Source: Spinactinospora alkalitolerans
GTDB taxonomy: Bacteria > Actinomycetota > Actinomycetes > Streptosporangiales > Streptosporangiaceae
Direction: 5' to 3'
DNA length: 64,000 nucleotides
NCBI RefSeq assembly: GCF_013408795.1
Contig: NZ_JACCCC010000001.1
Span: 3,038,001 to 3,102,000 of the forward strand
Each line of letters opens with the position of its first letter. The first letter of the stretch is position 1. A program made the translations under genes and the position numbers. The notes under the pieces were generated by a model, which saw only the letters and a program-made list of their open reading frames with translations, had not been told where the DNA came from and searched no databases. This document shows positions 8,869-17,955 of the stretch, one piece after another.

Positions 8869-10043
8869 GCGCCCGCGCCCGCTCCACCGCCGCCGCGCCC
8901 CGGCCCCGCCGCGAACTCGACGTCGCCTCGGCCGACGGCACCCGCCTGCACGCCGAGGTGCACGGCCCCTCCGACGCCCCCGTGGTCGTGCTCAGCCACG
9001 GCTGGACCTGCTCGACCCTGTTCTGGGCCCCGCTGCTGCGCGCGCTGCCGCCCCGGATGCAGGTCGTCGTCTACGACCAGCGCGGGCACGGGCGCAGCGC
9101 GGCCCCCGGCCGCGACGGCTACAGCACCGCGGCCCTGGCCGACGACCTGTGCGCCGTGCTGGAGGCGTGCGTGCCCGAGGGCACCCGGGCCGTGCTGGCC
9201 GGGCACAGCATGGGCGGCATGACGCTGCTGGCCGCGGCCGACCGCCCGCAGTTGCGCGCCCGCACCGCAGCGGTGCTGCTGGCCAACACCGGCAGCGGCC
9301 GCCTGGTCCGGGAGCTGCGGGTGCTTCCCCTGGCCGGGCGGCTGCCGCGGCTGCGCGCCGCGACCCACCGGCTGCTGCTCAAGGCCCCGGTGCCGCTGGG
9401 CCCGGTCACCCCGCTCAGCCGCTCGGTGCTGCGCTACGTCACCATGGGGCCGGGCGCCGGGCCCGAGGCGATCGACCTCTGCGCCCGCATCGTGCACGCC
9501 TGCCCGCCGCCGGTGCGCTCCCGCTGGGCCGGGGTCCTGGCCGGCCTGGACCTGGAGGCCGCCGTGGCGCGCCTGGACGTCCCCGCCGCCGTCCTCGTCG
9601 GCTCGGCCGACCGGCTCACCCCGCCCCCGCACGCCCGCCGCCTCGCCCGAGGACTGCCGCACCTGGAGGAACTGGTCGAGCTGCCCGGCATCGGGCACAT
9701 GACCCCCTTGGAGACCCCGGACCGGGTCGCCGCCATGATCGACGACCTCGTCCGCGCCCACCTGGAGACCCCAGCCGCCCGGTCGGGCGAGGCCGGCGCC
9801 CCCCCGCACCCCCGCCGCCCAGGAGGAGACGACGTGAGCAGGCACAGCAGCCTCGACGGCCAGGTCGCCGTCGTCACCGGCGCGGCCCGCGGCGTGGGCG
9901 CCCTGCTCGCCCGCCGCCCGCGCCGAGGACCCCGCCGCGCCGTAGCGGTCTCTCCGCGGGCCGCCCGCGGCCGGTGTCCACAGGTGGGGGTCGCCGTAGT
10001 ACTCGCCGAAAACCGGGCGGATATGGCTGAGTCAGGCTGCTGA
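8865..10043 (+). CDS. Alpha/beta hydrolase; frame runs on into an SDR remnant
   Basis: Starts at ATG 8865, overlapping the monooxygenase stop. Residues 1-320 form an alpha/beta hydrolase: SHGWTCSTLFW, VVYDQRGHGRS, nucleophile elbow AGHSMGGM (about 111-118), acid in LVGSADRLTPP and His in IGHMTPLE. It would hydrolyse the ester or lactone made by the monooxygenase. The frame has no stop before the downstream SDR start at 9834 and continues to TGA 10041-10043. A TGA in the next frame (9835-9837) overlaps the SDR GTG, and a run of seven C just upstream (about 9799-9805) may be a slippage or sequencing error that removed the true stop. Confidence 0.85.
   Translation: MSARARSTAAAPRPRRELDVASADGTRLHAEVHGPSDAPVVVLSHGWTCSTLFWAPLLRALPPRMQVVVYDQRGHGRSAAPGRDGYSTAALADDLCAVLEACVPEGTRAVLAGHSMGGMTLLAAADRPQLRARTAAVLLANTGSGRLVRELRVLPLAGRLPRLRAATHRLLLKAPVPLGPVTPLSRSVLRYVTMGPGAGPEAIDLCARIVHACPPPVRSRWAGVLAGLDLEAAVARLDVPAAVLVGSADRLTPPPHARRLARGLPHLEELVELPGIGHMTPLETPDRVAAMIDDLVRAHLETPAARSGEAGAPPHPRRPGGDDVSRHSSLDGQVAVVTGAARGVGALLARRPRRGPRRAVAVSPRAARGRCPQVGVAVVLAENRADMAESGC
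9834..9945 (+). pseudogene. Short-chain dehydrogenase with large internal deletion
   Basis: GTG 9834 follows a strong AGGAGGAG and starts SSLDGQVAVVTGAARGVGAL, an SDR Rossmann start. After about 26 codons homology stops; in another frame the sequence reads ARAEDPAAP and then TAG at 9943-9945, which looks like an SDR C-terminus. The simplest reading is a deletion of about 0.8 kb between the two ends. The third enzyme of the monooxygenase-hydrolase-SDR set is thus lost. Confidence 0.6.
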
Positions 10044-10109
10044 GCTGGTGGTCTTCGGGGTTCTGGCCGGAAGCGCCCGTTTCGCCCGGGGATGGGTCGG
10101 TGAGGCACT

Positions 10110-11147
10110 TCAGGGACGGATGACGATCTTACCGGTGTGCCGGCTCTGGACGAACAGCCGCTGCGCCTGGTGAATCTCGGTGAGCGGATAGCGTCCGGCG
10201 ATGCGGGGCCTGATCCGTCCGGTGCGGGCGGTCTGGACGAGCTCGGCGAAGTGCTCGCGGGTGTGCATGGACGAACCGATCAGCCGCCGGTTGTGCAGGT
10301 AGAGGCGCCGCAGGTCGAACGGCACCACTGGCCCGGCGACGGCCCCCGCGATCACCCACCGTCCGTCGTCGGCCAGCAGGGGGAGGAGCTGTTCGACCAG
10401 GGGTCCGCCGGCGACGTCGGCGACGACCGCGAGCCCGGCGGGGCTTAGTGACCGGACCTGCGAGGCGAGGTCGTTGTCGTCGCGGGCGAGGACGTGGGCA
10501 GCGCCAGCGGCGCTGACCTGGTCGGCTTTGGCGCGGCTGGTGACCGCGATGACGGTGGCGCCGCGGGCGGCCGCGAGCTGTACCAGCGCCAGCCCCACTC
10601 CGCCGGAGGCGCCGGTGACCAGCACCGTCTCCCCGTCGTGGAGTTCGACGCGTTCGAGCATGCCCATCGCGGTGCCGTAGGCCACCGGCAGGCACGCCAG
10701 CTGCTCATCCGAGAGCGGCGAGTCGGTCATGTTGTGGGCCTGATCGGCCGACACCGCGACGTATTGGGCGAACCCGCCGTCGGCCTCGCTGCCCAGCAAT
10801 CCGACAGGTGGGGCTTGCGCGCTCTCGTCGCGATACAGCGCTGGATCGACCAGCACCCGTCGCCCGACGAGGTGCTCGGCCACGCCGGAGCCGACGGCGG
10901 CCACCGTGCCGGCGATGTCGCCGCCCTGGATGCGCGGGAACGCGATCGCGCCACGCCACCCCGCAAGCGCGTCCGGTTGTCCGGGCAGGCCATAGGCGCC
11001 TTGCCGGGTCCAGATGTCGGTGTTGTTCACCGCCGCAGCAGTCACCCGCACCAGCAGTTCCCCGGCACCCGGCCGTGGTACGGGCACATCATGACGCAGA
11101 TGCAGGGCATCGAGCTCGCCGTGAGCCACCAAGACGGCAGCCGTCAT
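10110..11147 (-). CDS. Zinc-type alcohol dehydrogenase-like (MDR/quinone oxidoreductase) protein
   Basis: About 345 residues. GroES-like N-terminal domain with AAVNNTDIWTRQGAYG and QGGDIAGTVAAVG, then NADPH Rossmann motif VTGASGGVGLALVQLA in the middle. The cysteine cluster of true zinc ADHs is absent, placing it with zinc-independent quinone-reductase-like MDRs that reduce enones or quinones. ATG 11147 (MTAAVLVAHGE) is the typical family start; ATG 11159 would add four residues. Confidence 0.88.
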   Translation of the reverse strand: MTAAVLVAHGELDALHLRHDVPVPRPGAGELLVRVTAAAVNNTDIWTRQGAYGLPGQPDALAGWRGAIAFPRIQGGDIAGTVAAVGSGVAEHLVGRRVLVDPALYRDESAQAPPVGLLGSEADGGFAQYVAVSADQAHNMTDSPLSDEQLACLPVAYGTAMGMLERVELHDGETVLVTGASGGVGLALVQLAAARGATVIAVTSRAKADQVSAAGAAHVLARDDNDLASQVRSLSPAGLAVVADVAGGPLVEQLLPLLADDGRWVIAGAVAGPVVPFDLRRLYLHNRRLIGSSMHTREHFAELVQTARTGRIRPRIAGRYPLTEIHQAQRLFVQSRHTGKIVIRP

Positions 11148-11475
11148 TACTTCATCCACCCGTACACCCTGGCATGGCTCTAAGCAGCGGACACAGCGGC
11201 ACCAGCCGAACTCGCATGGCGCTCGTCAACCGAATGGTACGGCGGATCGGTGCGGGATCGGCAACCGTTACACGCGCAGGCCCGCACCCGCTGGTCGTCG
11301 GTGGCACCGTCCTCGCCGCGGCGGGCATGGCGGTGACCGCGCTGATCGCGCTGTGCGCCTGCACGCCCGGCGCGCCCCGGCCGAGCTCGTCATCGAGGCC
11401 GACCCCGCCGAGGCCGCCCCGCCCGAACCGGAGATCGACCGGGGCCGAGCAGCGCCCGGCGCGCCCGGGGCGCCT
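11148..11475 (+). other. Gap with a possible MFS transporter fragment
   Basis: From ATG 11217 the plus strand reads ALVNRMVRRIG, then PLVVGGTVLAAAGMAVTALI. This resembles a membrane hairpin of the C-terminal half of drug:H+ MFS exporters, where a basic loop precedes a glycine-rich helix. It then becomes proline-rich. Probably a relic; no functional gene is supported here. Confidence 0.3.
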
Positions 11476-11775
11476 TCAGAAGTCCTGGCCCGACCCTCCG
11501 ACCGAGCCGGGGACCCCGGCCCGCATCCGCTGCAGGTGCAGGTGGCGGAAGAGGCGGATCACCGGGCGGATGAGCAGCTCCACGCTGCCGGCGAGGAACA
11601 TCCAGGTGCCGGCGGTCATCAGGGACTCGGAGAAGAACATGGTGCTGCCGGTGACGAACCAGACGGCGATGAGGATGTCGTTGGCGATGCTGAGGACCTC
11701 GTAGCGCCGCCGGACGACGAGTTCGTCGCGGCCGATGCGTATGGTCAGGGCGTCGTCATCTCCGGATCGCGTCAT
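11476..11775 (-). CDS. YrhK-domain small membrane protein
   Basis: 99 residues with the YrhK pattern: YEVLSIANDILIAVWFVTGS, a second helix TWMFLAGSVELLIRPVIRL and a basic HLHLQRMR. Two transmembrane helices are predicted by eye. Function of the family is unknown. Its start overlaps the end of the deformylase gene by 20 bp, so the two are co-transcribed and translationally coupled. Confidence 0.8.
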   Translation of the reverse strand: MTRSGDDDALTIRIGRDELVVRRRYEVLSIANDILIAVWFVTGSTMFFSESLMTAGTWMFLAGSVELLIRPVIRLFRHLHLQRMRAGVPGSVGGSGQDF

Positions 11776-12454
11776 CCTTCGAGTCTGCCAGGACCTCGCC
11801 GAGCTTCTCGGCGTTGGCCTCGCGGCGGGCGAAGACGTCGTTGCGCATCTCGTTCATCTGCTTGAGCACCTTCTTGCGCTCGCGCTTGGGGAGTCGGTCG
11901 ATGTAGAGCCGGCCCAGGGTGTGGTCGGTCTCGTGCTGCAGGCAGCGGGCGAAGTAGCCGGTGCCCTCGATGGCCAGCGCCCTGCCGTCCTTGTCGAAAC
12001 CGCGCACGACCGCGTGCTCGGCGCGGGCCAGGTCGGCGTGCGGGCCGGGCACCGACAGGCAGCCCTCGCTCTCCACCAGCAGGCCGCCCTCGCCGGGGTC
12101 GCGCTCGTCCAGCACCGGGTTGACGACGTGGCCGACGTGGCGCACCCCGTCGTCGTCGGGGCAGTCGTAGACGAACAGGCGCAGGTCGACGTCGACCTGG
12201 TTGGCGGCCAGCCCCACGCCCTCGGCGACATACATCGTCAGGAACATGTCGTCGATGAGCTTGGCCAGCTCGGGCGTGCCGAACTCGGTGACGTCGGCGT
12301 TGCGCCGGTGCAGCGCGTCCTCGCCCACGGCGGTGACCCGCAGCACCGAGCCGCGCCGGGCCTCCGGGGCGATCTCGGGGTAGGAGTCCACCGGCTCGCC
12401 CTGCACCCTGACCCGGGTGTCGGCGGGGTGGTCGGAAACGTGCTGCTCGGACAT
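11756..12454 (-). CDS. def: Peptide deformylase
   Basis: 232 residues with all three deformylase motifs: GVGLAANQ (about 80), EGCLSVPG (about 130) and QHETDH (about 172), giving the Cys and two His metal ligands and the catalytic Glu. The enzyme removes the formyl group from nascent chains in the cytosol. The N-terminal 40 residues are an extension relative to the shortest forms. Genomes of this type normally hold several def copies, so this may be accessory. Confidence 0.95.
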   Translation of the reverse strand: MSEQHVSDHPADTRVRVQGEPVDSYPEIAPEARRGSVLRVTAVGEDALHRRNADVTEFGTPELAKLIDDMFLTMYVAEGVGLAANQVDVDLRLFVYDCPDDDGVRHVGHVVNPVLDERDPGEGGLLVESEGCLSVPGPHADLARAEHAVVRGFDKDGRALAIEGTGYFARCLQHETDHTLGRLYIDRLPKRERKKVLKQMNEMRNDVFARREANAEKLGEVLADSKDDAIRR

Positions 12455-12641
12455 TGCTTCGCTCGTCTTTCACCTGATCCGAAAAACCTTGGGTCGCCAC
12501 CGCGGCGCCCTTTGCAAGGTACCCGCTCACCCCCCGGACCAGGAATTCGGGCCGCTGTTCAGGCAGGGGCCCGCCCGTCCGCGGCCGCGCCTCCGGGGGC
12601 GGCCTCTTCCCGCCGGAGGACGGCGCCGGGGCGGGGTCCGA

Positions 12642-13613
12642 TCAGGCGAAGCCGCGGACCTCCCTGGCGGTGTAGGGGCCCTCCAGCATCGCGGCCTCCT
12701 CGTCGGTCAGCTCCAGCGACAGCGAGGCGATCGCGTCGTCGAGGTGGTGCGGCTCGGTCGCGCCCACGATCGGCGCGGTGACCGCCGGGTGGCGCGACAC
12801 CCACGCCAGCGCGACCTGCGCGCGGGACACGCCGCGCTCGTCGGCGACCTTGGCGACGGCCTCGACGATCGCGCGGTCGTCGTCGCGGTACAGCGTCTTG
12901 CCGAACTCGTCGGTCTCCGTGCGCGCCGTGGCCGTGCCCCAGTCGCGGGTGAGGCGGCCGCGGGCCAGGGGGCTCCACGGGATCACGCCGACGCCGGCGT
13001 CGGCGCACAGCGGCAGCATCTCCCGCTCCTCCTCGCGGTAGAGCAGGTTGTAGTGGTTCTGCATCGTGGCGAACCGCGTCCAGCCGTTGCGTTCGGCCAC
13101 GCGTAGCGCCTTGGCGAACTGCCAGGCATACATCGAGGAGGCGCCCACGTAGCGGGCCTTGCCGGCCTTGACCACGTCGTGCAGCGCCTCGACGGTCTCC
13201 TCGATCGGTGTCGCGGGGTCCCACCGGTGGATCTGGTACAGGTCCACGTAGTCGGTGCCCAGCCGCCGCAGGCTGTGGTCGATCTCGGCCATGATCGCCT
13301 TGCGCGACAGCCCTCCGCCGTTGGGGCCGGGGCGCATCCGCCCGCGCACCTTGGTCGCCAGCACGATCTCGTCGCGGTCGGCGTACTCGGCCAGCGCCCG
13401 GCCGACGATCTCCTCGCTGCTGCCGTCGGAGTAGACGTTGGCGGTGTCGAAGAAGTTGACGCCGGCCTCGACCGCGCGCTTGATGAACGGCCTGCCGCTC
13501 TCCTCGCCGAGGGTCCAGGCGTGCTTGCCGCGCCCGGGTTCGCCGTAGCTCATGCAGCCCAGGCAGATCCGGGAGACGTCCAGGCCCGTCGAGCCCAGCT
13601 TCACGTACTCCAT
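12642..13613 (-). CDS. Aldo/keto reductase
   Basis: 323 residues from MEYVKLGSTGLDVSRICLG. The AKR tetrad is visible: Asp in FFDTANVYS with catalytic Tyr, Lys in LATKVRG and His in YQIHRWD. YGEPGRGKH near the N-terminus is typical of the AKR12/14-like group. NADPH-dependent carbonyl reduction is expected; the substrate is unknown. ATG 13613 has GGAGGAG-type sequence upstream. Confidence 0.92.
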   Translation of the reverse strand: MEYVKLGSTGLDVSRICLGCMSYGEPGRGKHAWTLGEESGRPFIKRAVEAGVNFFDTANVYSDGSSEEIVGRALAEYADRDEIVLATKVRGRMRPGPNGGGLSRKAIMAEIDHSLRRLGTDYVDLYQIHRWDPATPIEETVEALHDVVKAGKARYVGASSMYAWQFAKALRVAERNGWTRFATMQNHYNLLYREEEREMLPLCADAGVGVIPWSPLARGRLTRDWGTATARTETDEFGKTLYRDDDRAIVEAVAKVADERGVSRAQVALAWVSRHPAVTAPIVGATEPHHLDDAIASLSLELTDEEAAMLEGPYTAREVRGFA

Positions 13614-13719
13614 CCGCTCCTCCTCGCCCAGCGTGTCCGCACCGCGCGCCGCGGCTGCGCGCCACCACGGTATCGGCGCGCCCGGCGGGCGGTGGCGCCC
13701 GCTCCCCCGGGCGCGCGGG

Positions 13720-14163
13720 TCAGCGGAACCAGGCGTTTCCCTCGGTGAGGCAGCGGGCCAGGTAGTCGCGCAGGGACACCGAGACGAGGCGCCGCTGGTC
13801 GGTCTCGTGGTCCCAGAAGACGACGCCGGGGCCGTAGTCGGTGTGGACATAGGCGAACTGCGGCCCCATGTCGCTGTCGCCGAAGAACATCAACTGCTCG
13901 AACGGCGCGTACAACTCCAGGTAGTCGGGCTCGGCGCGCATGGCGAGGTTGTCCTCGACGATCCGCTCCGCCGGCCAGACGACGGCGTCGCCGTACTCGT
14001 TGTGCACTCCGTTGGTCTCGCGCAGCAGAGCGGCCAACTCCAGCGGCAGCGGGAGATCGAGGACCTTCTCGATCTCCGCGAACAGCGCCTCGTCGGCGGG
14101 CTCGGCCAGCTCCGCTTCGGGGTACAGGTCACCAATCATTTCACGCCACACATCTTGAATCAT
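13720..14163 (-). CDS. SMI1/KNR4 (SUKH) family protein
   Basis: 147 residues with the SUKH pattern: LPLPLELAALLRETNG, then FGDSDMGPQFAYVHTDYGPGVVFWDHETD and SLRDYLARCL. SUKH proteins often act as immunity proteins against polymorphic toxins, or as general cell-wall/stress factors. No toxin gene is adjacent, so an immunity role is not supported by context. ATG 14163 is chosen; ATG 14220 would add a non-conserved tail. Confidence 0.82.
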   Translation of the reverse strand: MIQDVWREMIGDLYPEAELAEPADEALFAEIEKVLDLPLPLELAALLRETNGVHNEYGDAVVWPAERIVEDNLAMRAEPDYLELYAPFEQLMFFGDSDMGPQFAYVHTDYGPGVVFWDHETDQRRLVSVSLRDYLARCLTEGNAWFR

Positions 14164-14283
14164 CACAGCTCGTGCCGAGACGCGGGAAATCAACGGGGGC
14201 GAGTCCCGATATTCGCGCACCGGTTTTCATCCGGCCGCAAACGGCGCGCCGCGCGGCCGGCCGGGCGGGCGGCGCGCCCGCGC

Positions 14284-14742
14284 TCACCGGACCGGCAGCG
14301 CCGCCCCGTGCTCGGACTCGGGCCGGGGGCCGTGGATGCGGCGCTCCTCGGCCCTGATCTCGACGTCGTTGATGCTGGCCTCGCGCCGACGCATCAGGCC
14401 CATGTCGTCGAACTCCCACAGTTCGTTGCCGTAGCTGCGCCAGGTGCGGCCGGACTCGTCGTGCCACTCGTACTGGAAGCGCACCGCGATGCGGTTGCCG
14501 CGGAAGCCCCACAGCTCCTTGCGCAGCGCGTAGTCGAGCTCCCGCTTCCACTTGCGGGTCAGGAAGTCCACGATCTCCACACGCCCCTTGATGAACTCCT
14601 GGCGGTTGCGCCAGACGGAGTCCTCGGTGTAGGCCAGCGCGACCCGTTCGGGGTCGCGGGTGTTCCAGGCGTCCTCGGCGGCCTGCACCTTGCGCCGGGC
14701 GCCGGCCTCGTCGAAGGGCGGAAGCGGCGGACGTGCTGTCAT
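14284..14742 (-). CDS. DUF1348 / NTF2-like (SnoaL-fold) family protein
   Basis: 152 residues. [20 protein letters not shown] and [15 protein letters not shown] are diagnostic of DUF1348, an NTF2-fold group about 150 residues long. It is divergent from a TetR regulator across a short region with two operators and is probably its target. The biochemical role is not established. Confidence 0.85.
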   Translation of the reverse strand: MTARPPLPPFDEAGARRKVQAAEDAWNTRDPERVALAYTEDSVWRNRQEFIKGRVEIVDFLTRKWKRELDYALRKELWGFRGNRIAVRFQYEWHDESGRTWRSYGNELWEFDDMGLMRRREASINDVEIRAEERRIHGPRPESEHGAALPVR

Positions 14743-14760
14743 CTCTCCTCCAGACCAGCG

Positions 14761-14811
14761 GAGAACGGTCGTTCTCCAATTCTTCCGGTAGTGTAGAGAA
14801 CGACCGTTCTC
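14761..14811. promoter_or_regulatory. Twin palindromic operators between DUF1348 and tetR
   Basis: GAGAACGGTCGTTCTC (14761-14776) and GAGAACGACCGTTCTC (14796-14811) are near-perfect 16-bp palindromes and exact reverse complements of each other. They lie in the divergent promoter and the spacing of 35 bp fits two TetR dimers. Autoregulation plus control of DUF1348 is inferred. Confidence 0.75.
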
Positions 14812-14841
14812 TCCGGCAAGGGCGTCAACGAAAGGGGAGCC

Positions 14842-15414
14842 GTGGACGCGGACCGCGCGCGGGAGCGCGTGCTCGACGCCGCGGAGGCGCTGTTCTACCG
14901 CCGGGGCGTCCAGGCCGTGGGCATGGACGCCATCCGCGCCGAGGCCGGCGTCTCCCTCAAGCGGCTCTACCAATGTTTCCCCGCCAAAAACACGCTCGTC
15001 GCCGATTACCTGCAGCGGCGCGACCACCGCTGGCGCGCGGCGCTGGCCGAGCACGTCGAGTCCCACGCGGGCCGGGGCCCGCGCACGGCCGCGGTGTTCG
15101 GCTACCTGGCCGCCTGGTTCGCCTCACCCGACTTCCGGGGGTGCGCCTTCATCAACGCCTTCGGCGAGCTCGGCGGCTCCGAGGCCGTCGCCCGGGCCGC
15201 CCGCGACCACAAGGAGCGGCTGCGCGAGGACCTGACGGCCCTGCTGCGCCAGGACGGGGCCGCCTCCCCCGAGACCGCGGCGGCGCACCTGCTCCTGCTC
15301 ATCGACGGCGCCATCGTCTCCGCCGCCACCGGCCTCAACCCCCGCGCGGCCCAGGACGCCCAGCAGGCCGCGGCCGCACTGCTGGGCGTCCTGGACCCGG
15401 ACCAGGACGGGTGA
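14842..15414 (+). CDS. TetR family transcriptional regulator
   Basis: 190 residues from GTG 14842 with GGGGAG upstream. N-terminal [44 protein letters not shown]-terminal ligand domain has [12 protein letters not shown], seen in many TetR regulators that control small NTF2-fold or oxidoreductase genes. Its two palindromic operators are in the 100-bp divergent gap. Confidence 0.92.
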   Translation: MDADRARERVLDAAEALFYRRGVQAVGMDAIRAEAGVSLKRLYQCFPAKNTLVADYLQRRDHRWRAALAEHVESHAGRGPRTAAVFGYLAAWFASPDFRGCAFINAFGELGGSEAVARAARDHKERLREDLTALLRQDGAASPETAAAHLLLLIDGAIVSAATGLNPRAAQDAQQAAAALLGVLDPDQDG

Positions 15415-15582
15415 CCGGCGAGTAGGTCGGGCACGCGCGGACCGCCGCACCCGCCCGAAAAGGCCGCGCGGCCCGGCGGTCGAGGTTGAATCGCAAGTTC
15501 AAGATCGACGAGGGGACCACCGCGCAACGGGCACGTGCGCGCCCGGGCGCGGGAGAAGAATTTCGCGGCGCGCCGCCCGCGG

Positions 15583-15609
15583 TGTCGATCCGGCCCGGAG
15601 CCGTTCGTG
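15583..15609 (+). promoter_or_regulatory. Candidate ECF42-type promoter for the DGPF gene
   Basis: TGTCGA (15583-15588), then 17 bp, then CGTG (15606-15609), about 50 bp before the ATG at 15659. ECF42 promoters have been described with a TGTCGA -35 and a CGA/TC-type -10 in front of DGPF genes; the -10 here matches three of four positions. The match is by recall and by position. Confidence 0.45.
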
Positions 15610-15658
15610 TAGAGGGTGAGAGCCGGCACGGTGCCGGCGGCGCCAAGGAGGAACGGTC

Positions 15659-16007
15659 ATGAAGCAGTACCTGCTCAGCATGTACCAGCCCGTCGGGGAC
15701 CCGCCCCCGCCCGAGGTCCTGGAGCCGATCATGCGCGACCTCGACGCGATCAACCGGGAGATCCGGGCCGCGGGCGCGTGGGTGGTTCGCCGGAGGGCTG
15801 CACGCCCCCGACACCGCCACCGTGCTGCGCCCGCACGGCGACGACGTGCTCACCACCGACGGCCCGTTCGCCGAGGGCAAGGAGCACCTGGGCGGGTTCA
15901 CCGTCGTCAGGGCCCCCGACCTGGACTCCGCGCTGGGATGGGGCCGCAGGATCGCCCGGGCGACCGGCCTGCCGATCGAGGTGCGGCCGTTCCAGGGCGA
16001 GGACTGA
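15659..16007 (+). pseudogene. DGPF (YCII-related) protein, frameshifted
   Basis: ATG 15659 after AAGGAGG starts [13 protein letters not shown], a normal YCII/DGPF start. At about 15783 an extra G breaks the frame: one frame reads to GAWV and the next resumes with [10 protein letters not shown], continuing through [14 protein letters not shown] and ending TGA 16005-16007. Read together the protein would be about 116 residues, the normal family size. This is either a real frameshift or a base-call error. DGPF proteins are the characteristic partner of ECF42 sigma factors. Confidence 0.8.
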
Positions 16008-16015
16008 CGCCCGCC

Positions 16016-17221
16016 GTGCCGGTCCCGCCCGCCTCGGAGATCGAACGCGTCTTCCGCGAGGAGTCCGGCCGCGCGGTGGCCGTCCTGGCCCGCCACTTCG
16101 GTGACATCGACGTCGCCGAGGAGGCGGTCCAGGACGCGTTCGCCGCGGCCGCGCAGCGGTGGCCGTCGACAGGGCTGCCCCCGAGCCCGGCGGGCTGGAT
16201 CATCACCACCGCCCGCAACCGGGCGATCGACCGGCTGCGCCGGGAGGCCTCCCGCGCCGCCCTGCTGCACGCCCGCGACGAACCGGCCGAGGAGGGCGCC
16301 GTGCACGACGACCGGCTGCGCCTGATCTTCACCTGCTGCCACCCCGCGCTGGCCACCGGGGCCCGGGTCGCGCTGACGCTGCGGCTGCTGGGCGGGCTCA
16401 CCACCGCCGAGATCGCGCACGCCTTCCTGGTACCCGAGCCGACCATGGCCCAGCGGCTGGTGCGGGCCAAGCGCAAGATCCGCGACGCGCGCATCCCCTA
16501 CCGGGTCCCCGACGAGGCCGACCTGCCCGACCGCCTGCGGGCCGTGCTGGCCGTGGTCTACCTCGTCTTCACCGAGGGCCACACGGCGAGCTCGGGCGAG
16601 CGGCTGGTCCGCGAGGACCTGTGCGCCGAAGCCGTCCGCCTGGGGCGGCTCCTGGCCGAGCTCATGCCCGACGAACCCGAGGCCAAGGGGCTGCTCGCGC
16701 TCATGCTGCTGACCGAGTCGCGCCGGGCCGCCCGCACCACCGCCGACAGCGGTCTGGTGCTGCTGGCCGACCAGGACCGCACCCGCTGGGACCGCGGCCT
16801 CATCGCCGAGGGCCAGGCCATCGTGCGGGAGTGCCTGCGGCGCAACCGGCCGGGCCCCTACCAGGTCCAGGCGGCGATCAACGCCGTCCACAGCGATGCG
16901 CCCAGCGCGGCCGCAACGGACTGGCGCCAGATCCTGGCGCTGTACGACCAGCTGCTGGCGCTGGCCCCGAACCCGGTCGCGGCCCTCAACCGCGCGGTCG
17001 CCGTGGCCGAGGTCGAAGGGCCGGAGGCCGCGCTCGCCCTCGTCGACGGCCTCGACCTGGGCGGCCGGCACCTGTTCCACGCCGTCCGCGCCGACCTGCT
17101 GCGGCGCCTGGGCCGCGGCGCCGAGGCCGCATCGGCCTACGAGGCGGCGATCGCCCGCACCGGCAACGCGGCCGAACGCGCCTTCCTGCGGCGCCGCAGG
17201 AATGCGCTGCCCCGGACCTGA
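16016..17221 (+). CDS. ECF42-type RNA polymerase sigma factor
   Basis: 401 residues from GTG 16016, 8 bp after the DGPF stop. Sigma-2 domain: [33 protein letters not shown], then sigma-4 with [19 protein letters not shown]. The C-terminal half (about residues 190-400) is a helical, TPR-like extension with [16 protein letters not shown] and [14 protein letters not shown], the hallmark of ECF42. These sigma factors lack an anti-sigma factor and instead neighbour DGPF proteins. The neighbouring DGPF gene is frameshifted here. Confidence 0.93.
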   Translation: MPVPPASEIERVFREESGRAVAVLARHFGDIDVAEEAVQDAFAAAAQRWPSTGLPPSPAGWIITTARNRAIDRLRREASRAALLHARDEPAEEGAVHDDRLRLIFTCCHPALATGARVALTLRLLGGLTTAEIAHAFLVPEPTMAQRLVRAKRKIRDARIPYRVPDEADLPDRLRAVLAVVYLVFTEGHTASSGERLVREDLCAEAVRLGRLLAELMPDEPEAKGLLALMLLTESRRAARTTADSGLVLLADQDRTRWDRGLIAEGQAIVRECLRRNRPGPYQVQAAINAVHSDAPSAAATDWRQILALYDQLLALAPNPVAALNRAVAVAEVEGPEAALALVDGLDLGGRHLFHAVRADLLRRLGRGAEAASAYEAAIARTGNAAERAFLRRRRNALPRT

Positions 17222-17290
17222 GGCGGCGCGGATCCGGCCCGCCGCGGCCCAGGCCCCTGAGGGCGATGGCGGCCGTCCGGCGGCGGTCGT

Positions 17291-17743
17291 CTACTCAGAC
17301 GCGCTCTGCTGCTGCCGGTGGCGGCCGTAGTAGCGGGCCATCAGCTCCCAGTACACCAGCAGCAGCGCCATCGATGCGGCGGTGGCCGCGCCCGCGGGCA
17401 CCGGTCGACGGCGGCGGGCGGCGACGACCGCGACGACGCCGGCCGCCGTGACGGCGGCGTTGACGCCCAGCGCCGCGTCCCTGGGCCGGTCGATGAGCCA
17501 CTGCTCCTCGCCGAGCATCGCACGGCTCGCCCAGGCCCGGTCGTCGGCCGGTTCCGCGAACACCACGGGGTTGACCGCGAACCAGGCGGCCACGATCGCC
17601 GCGTGCCTCCAGCTGCGCGTCCACACCGGCACCAGCACCAGCGGAGTGCTCGCCCACCGAGTCCACGCGCTCCAGGGATTGGCGTGCCGGGCGAAGACCG
17701 CGCGGCGCAGCCGCGCGAACGCGCCTGAGGGGGTGGTGTCCAT
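17291..17743 (-). CDS. DUF6653-like small membrane protein
   Basis: 150 residues with two or three membrane segments (TPLVLVPVWTRSW, HAAIVAAWFAVNPVVFAEP, ALGVNAAVTAAGVVAVVAA). The motif RHANPWSAWTR near the N-terminus and WELMARYYGRH at the end are conserved-looking. I assign DUF6653 from this pattern; function unknown. Confidence 0.65.
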   Translation of the reverse strand: MDTTPSGAFARLRRAVFARHANPWSAWTRWASTPLVLVPVWTRSWRHAAIVAAWFAVNPVVFAEPADDRAWASRAMLGEEQWLIDRPRDAALGVNAAVTAAGVVAVVAARRRRPVPAGAATAASMALLLVYWELMARYYGRHRQQQSASE

Positions 17744-17955
17744 GCGTGCGCTCCATCCGGAACCGTCCAACGAAACGCCGACCAGACTTCCCGGCACACC
17801 GGAGGTGACGCTACGCCCCGCCCGTGCACCCGTCAACGGTTCCGGACGCGGCTCTCCTGAGGTTTGCAGAAGTTTCGTGGGGTGGGTCTTCAGCGGACGT
17901 ACGGCCATGGTCTGCTGTGCGGCCTGTGGTCGGCCGGGCGCGGTTCCCACCCGCC

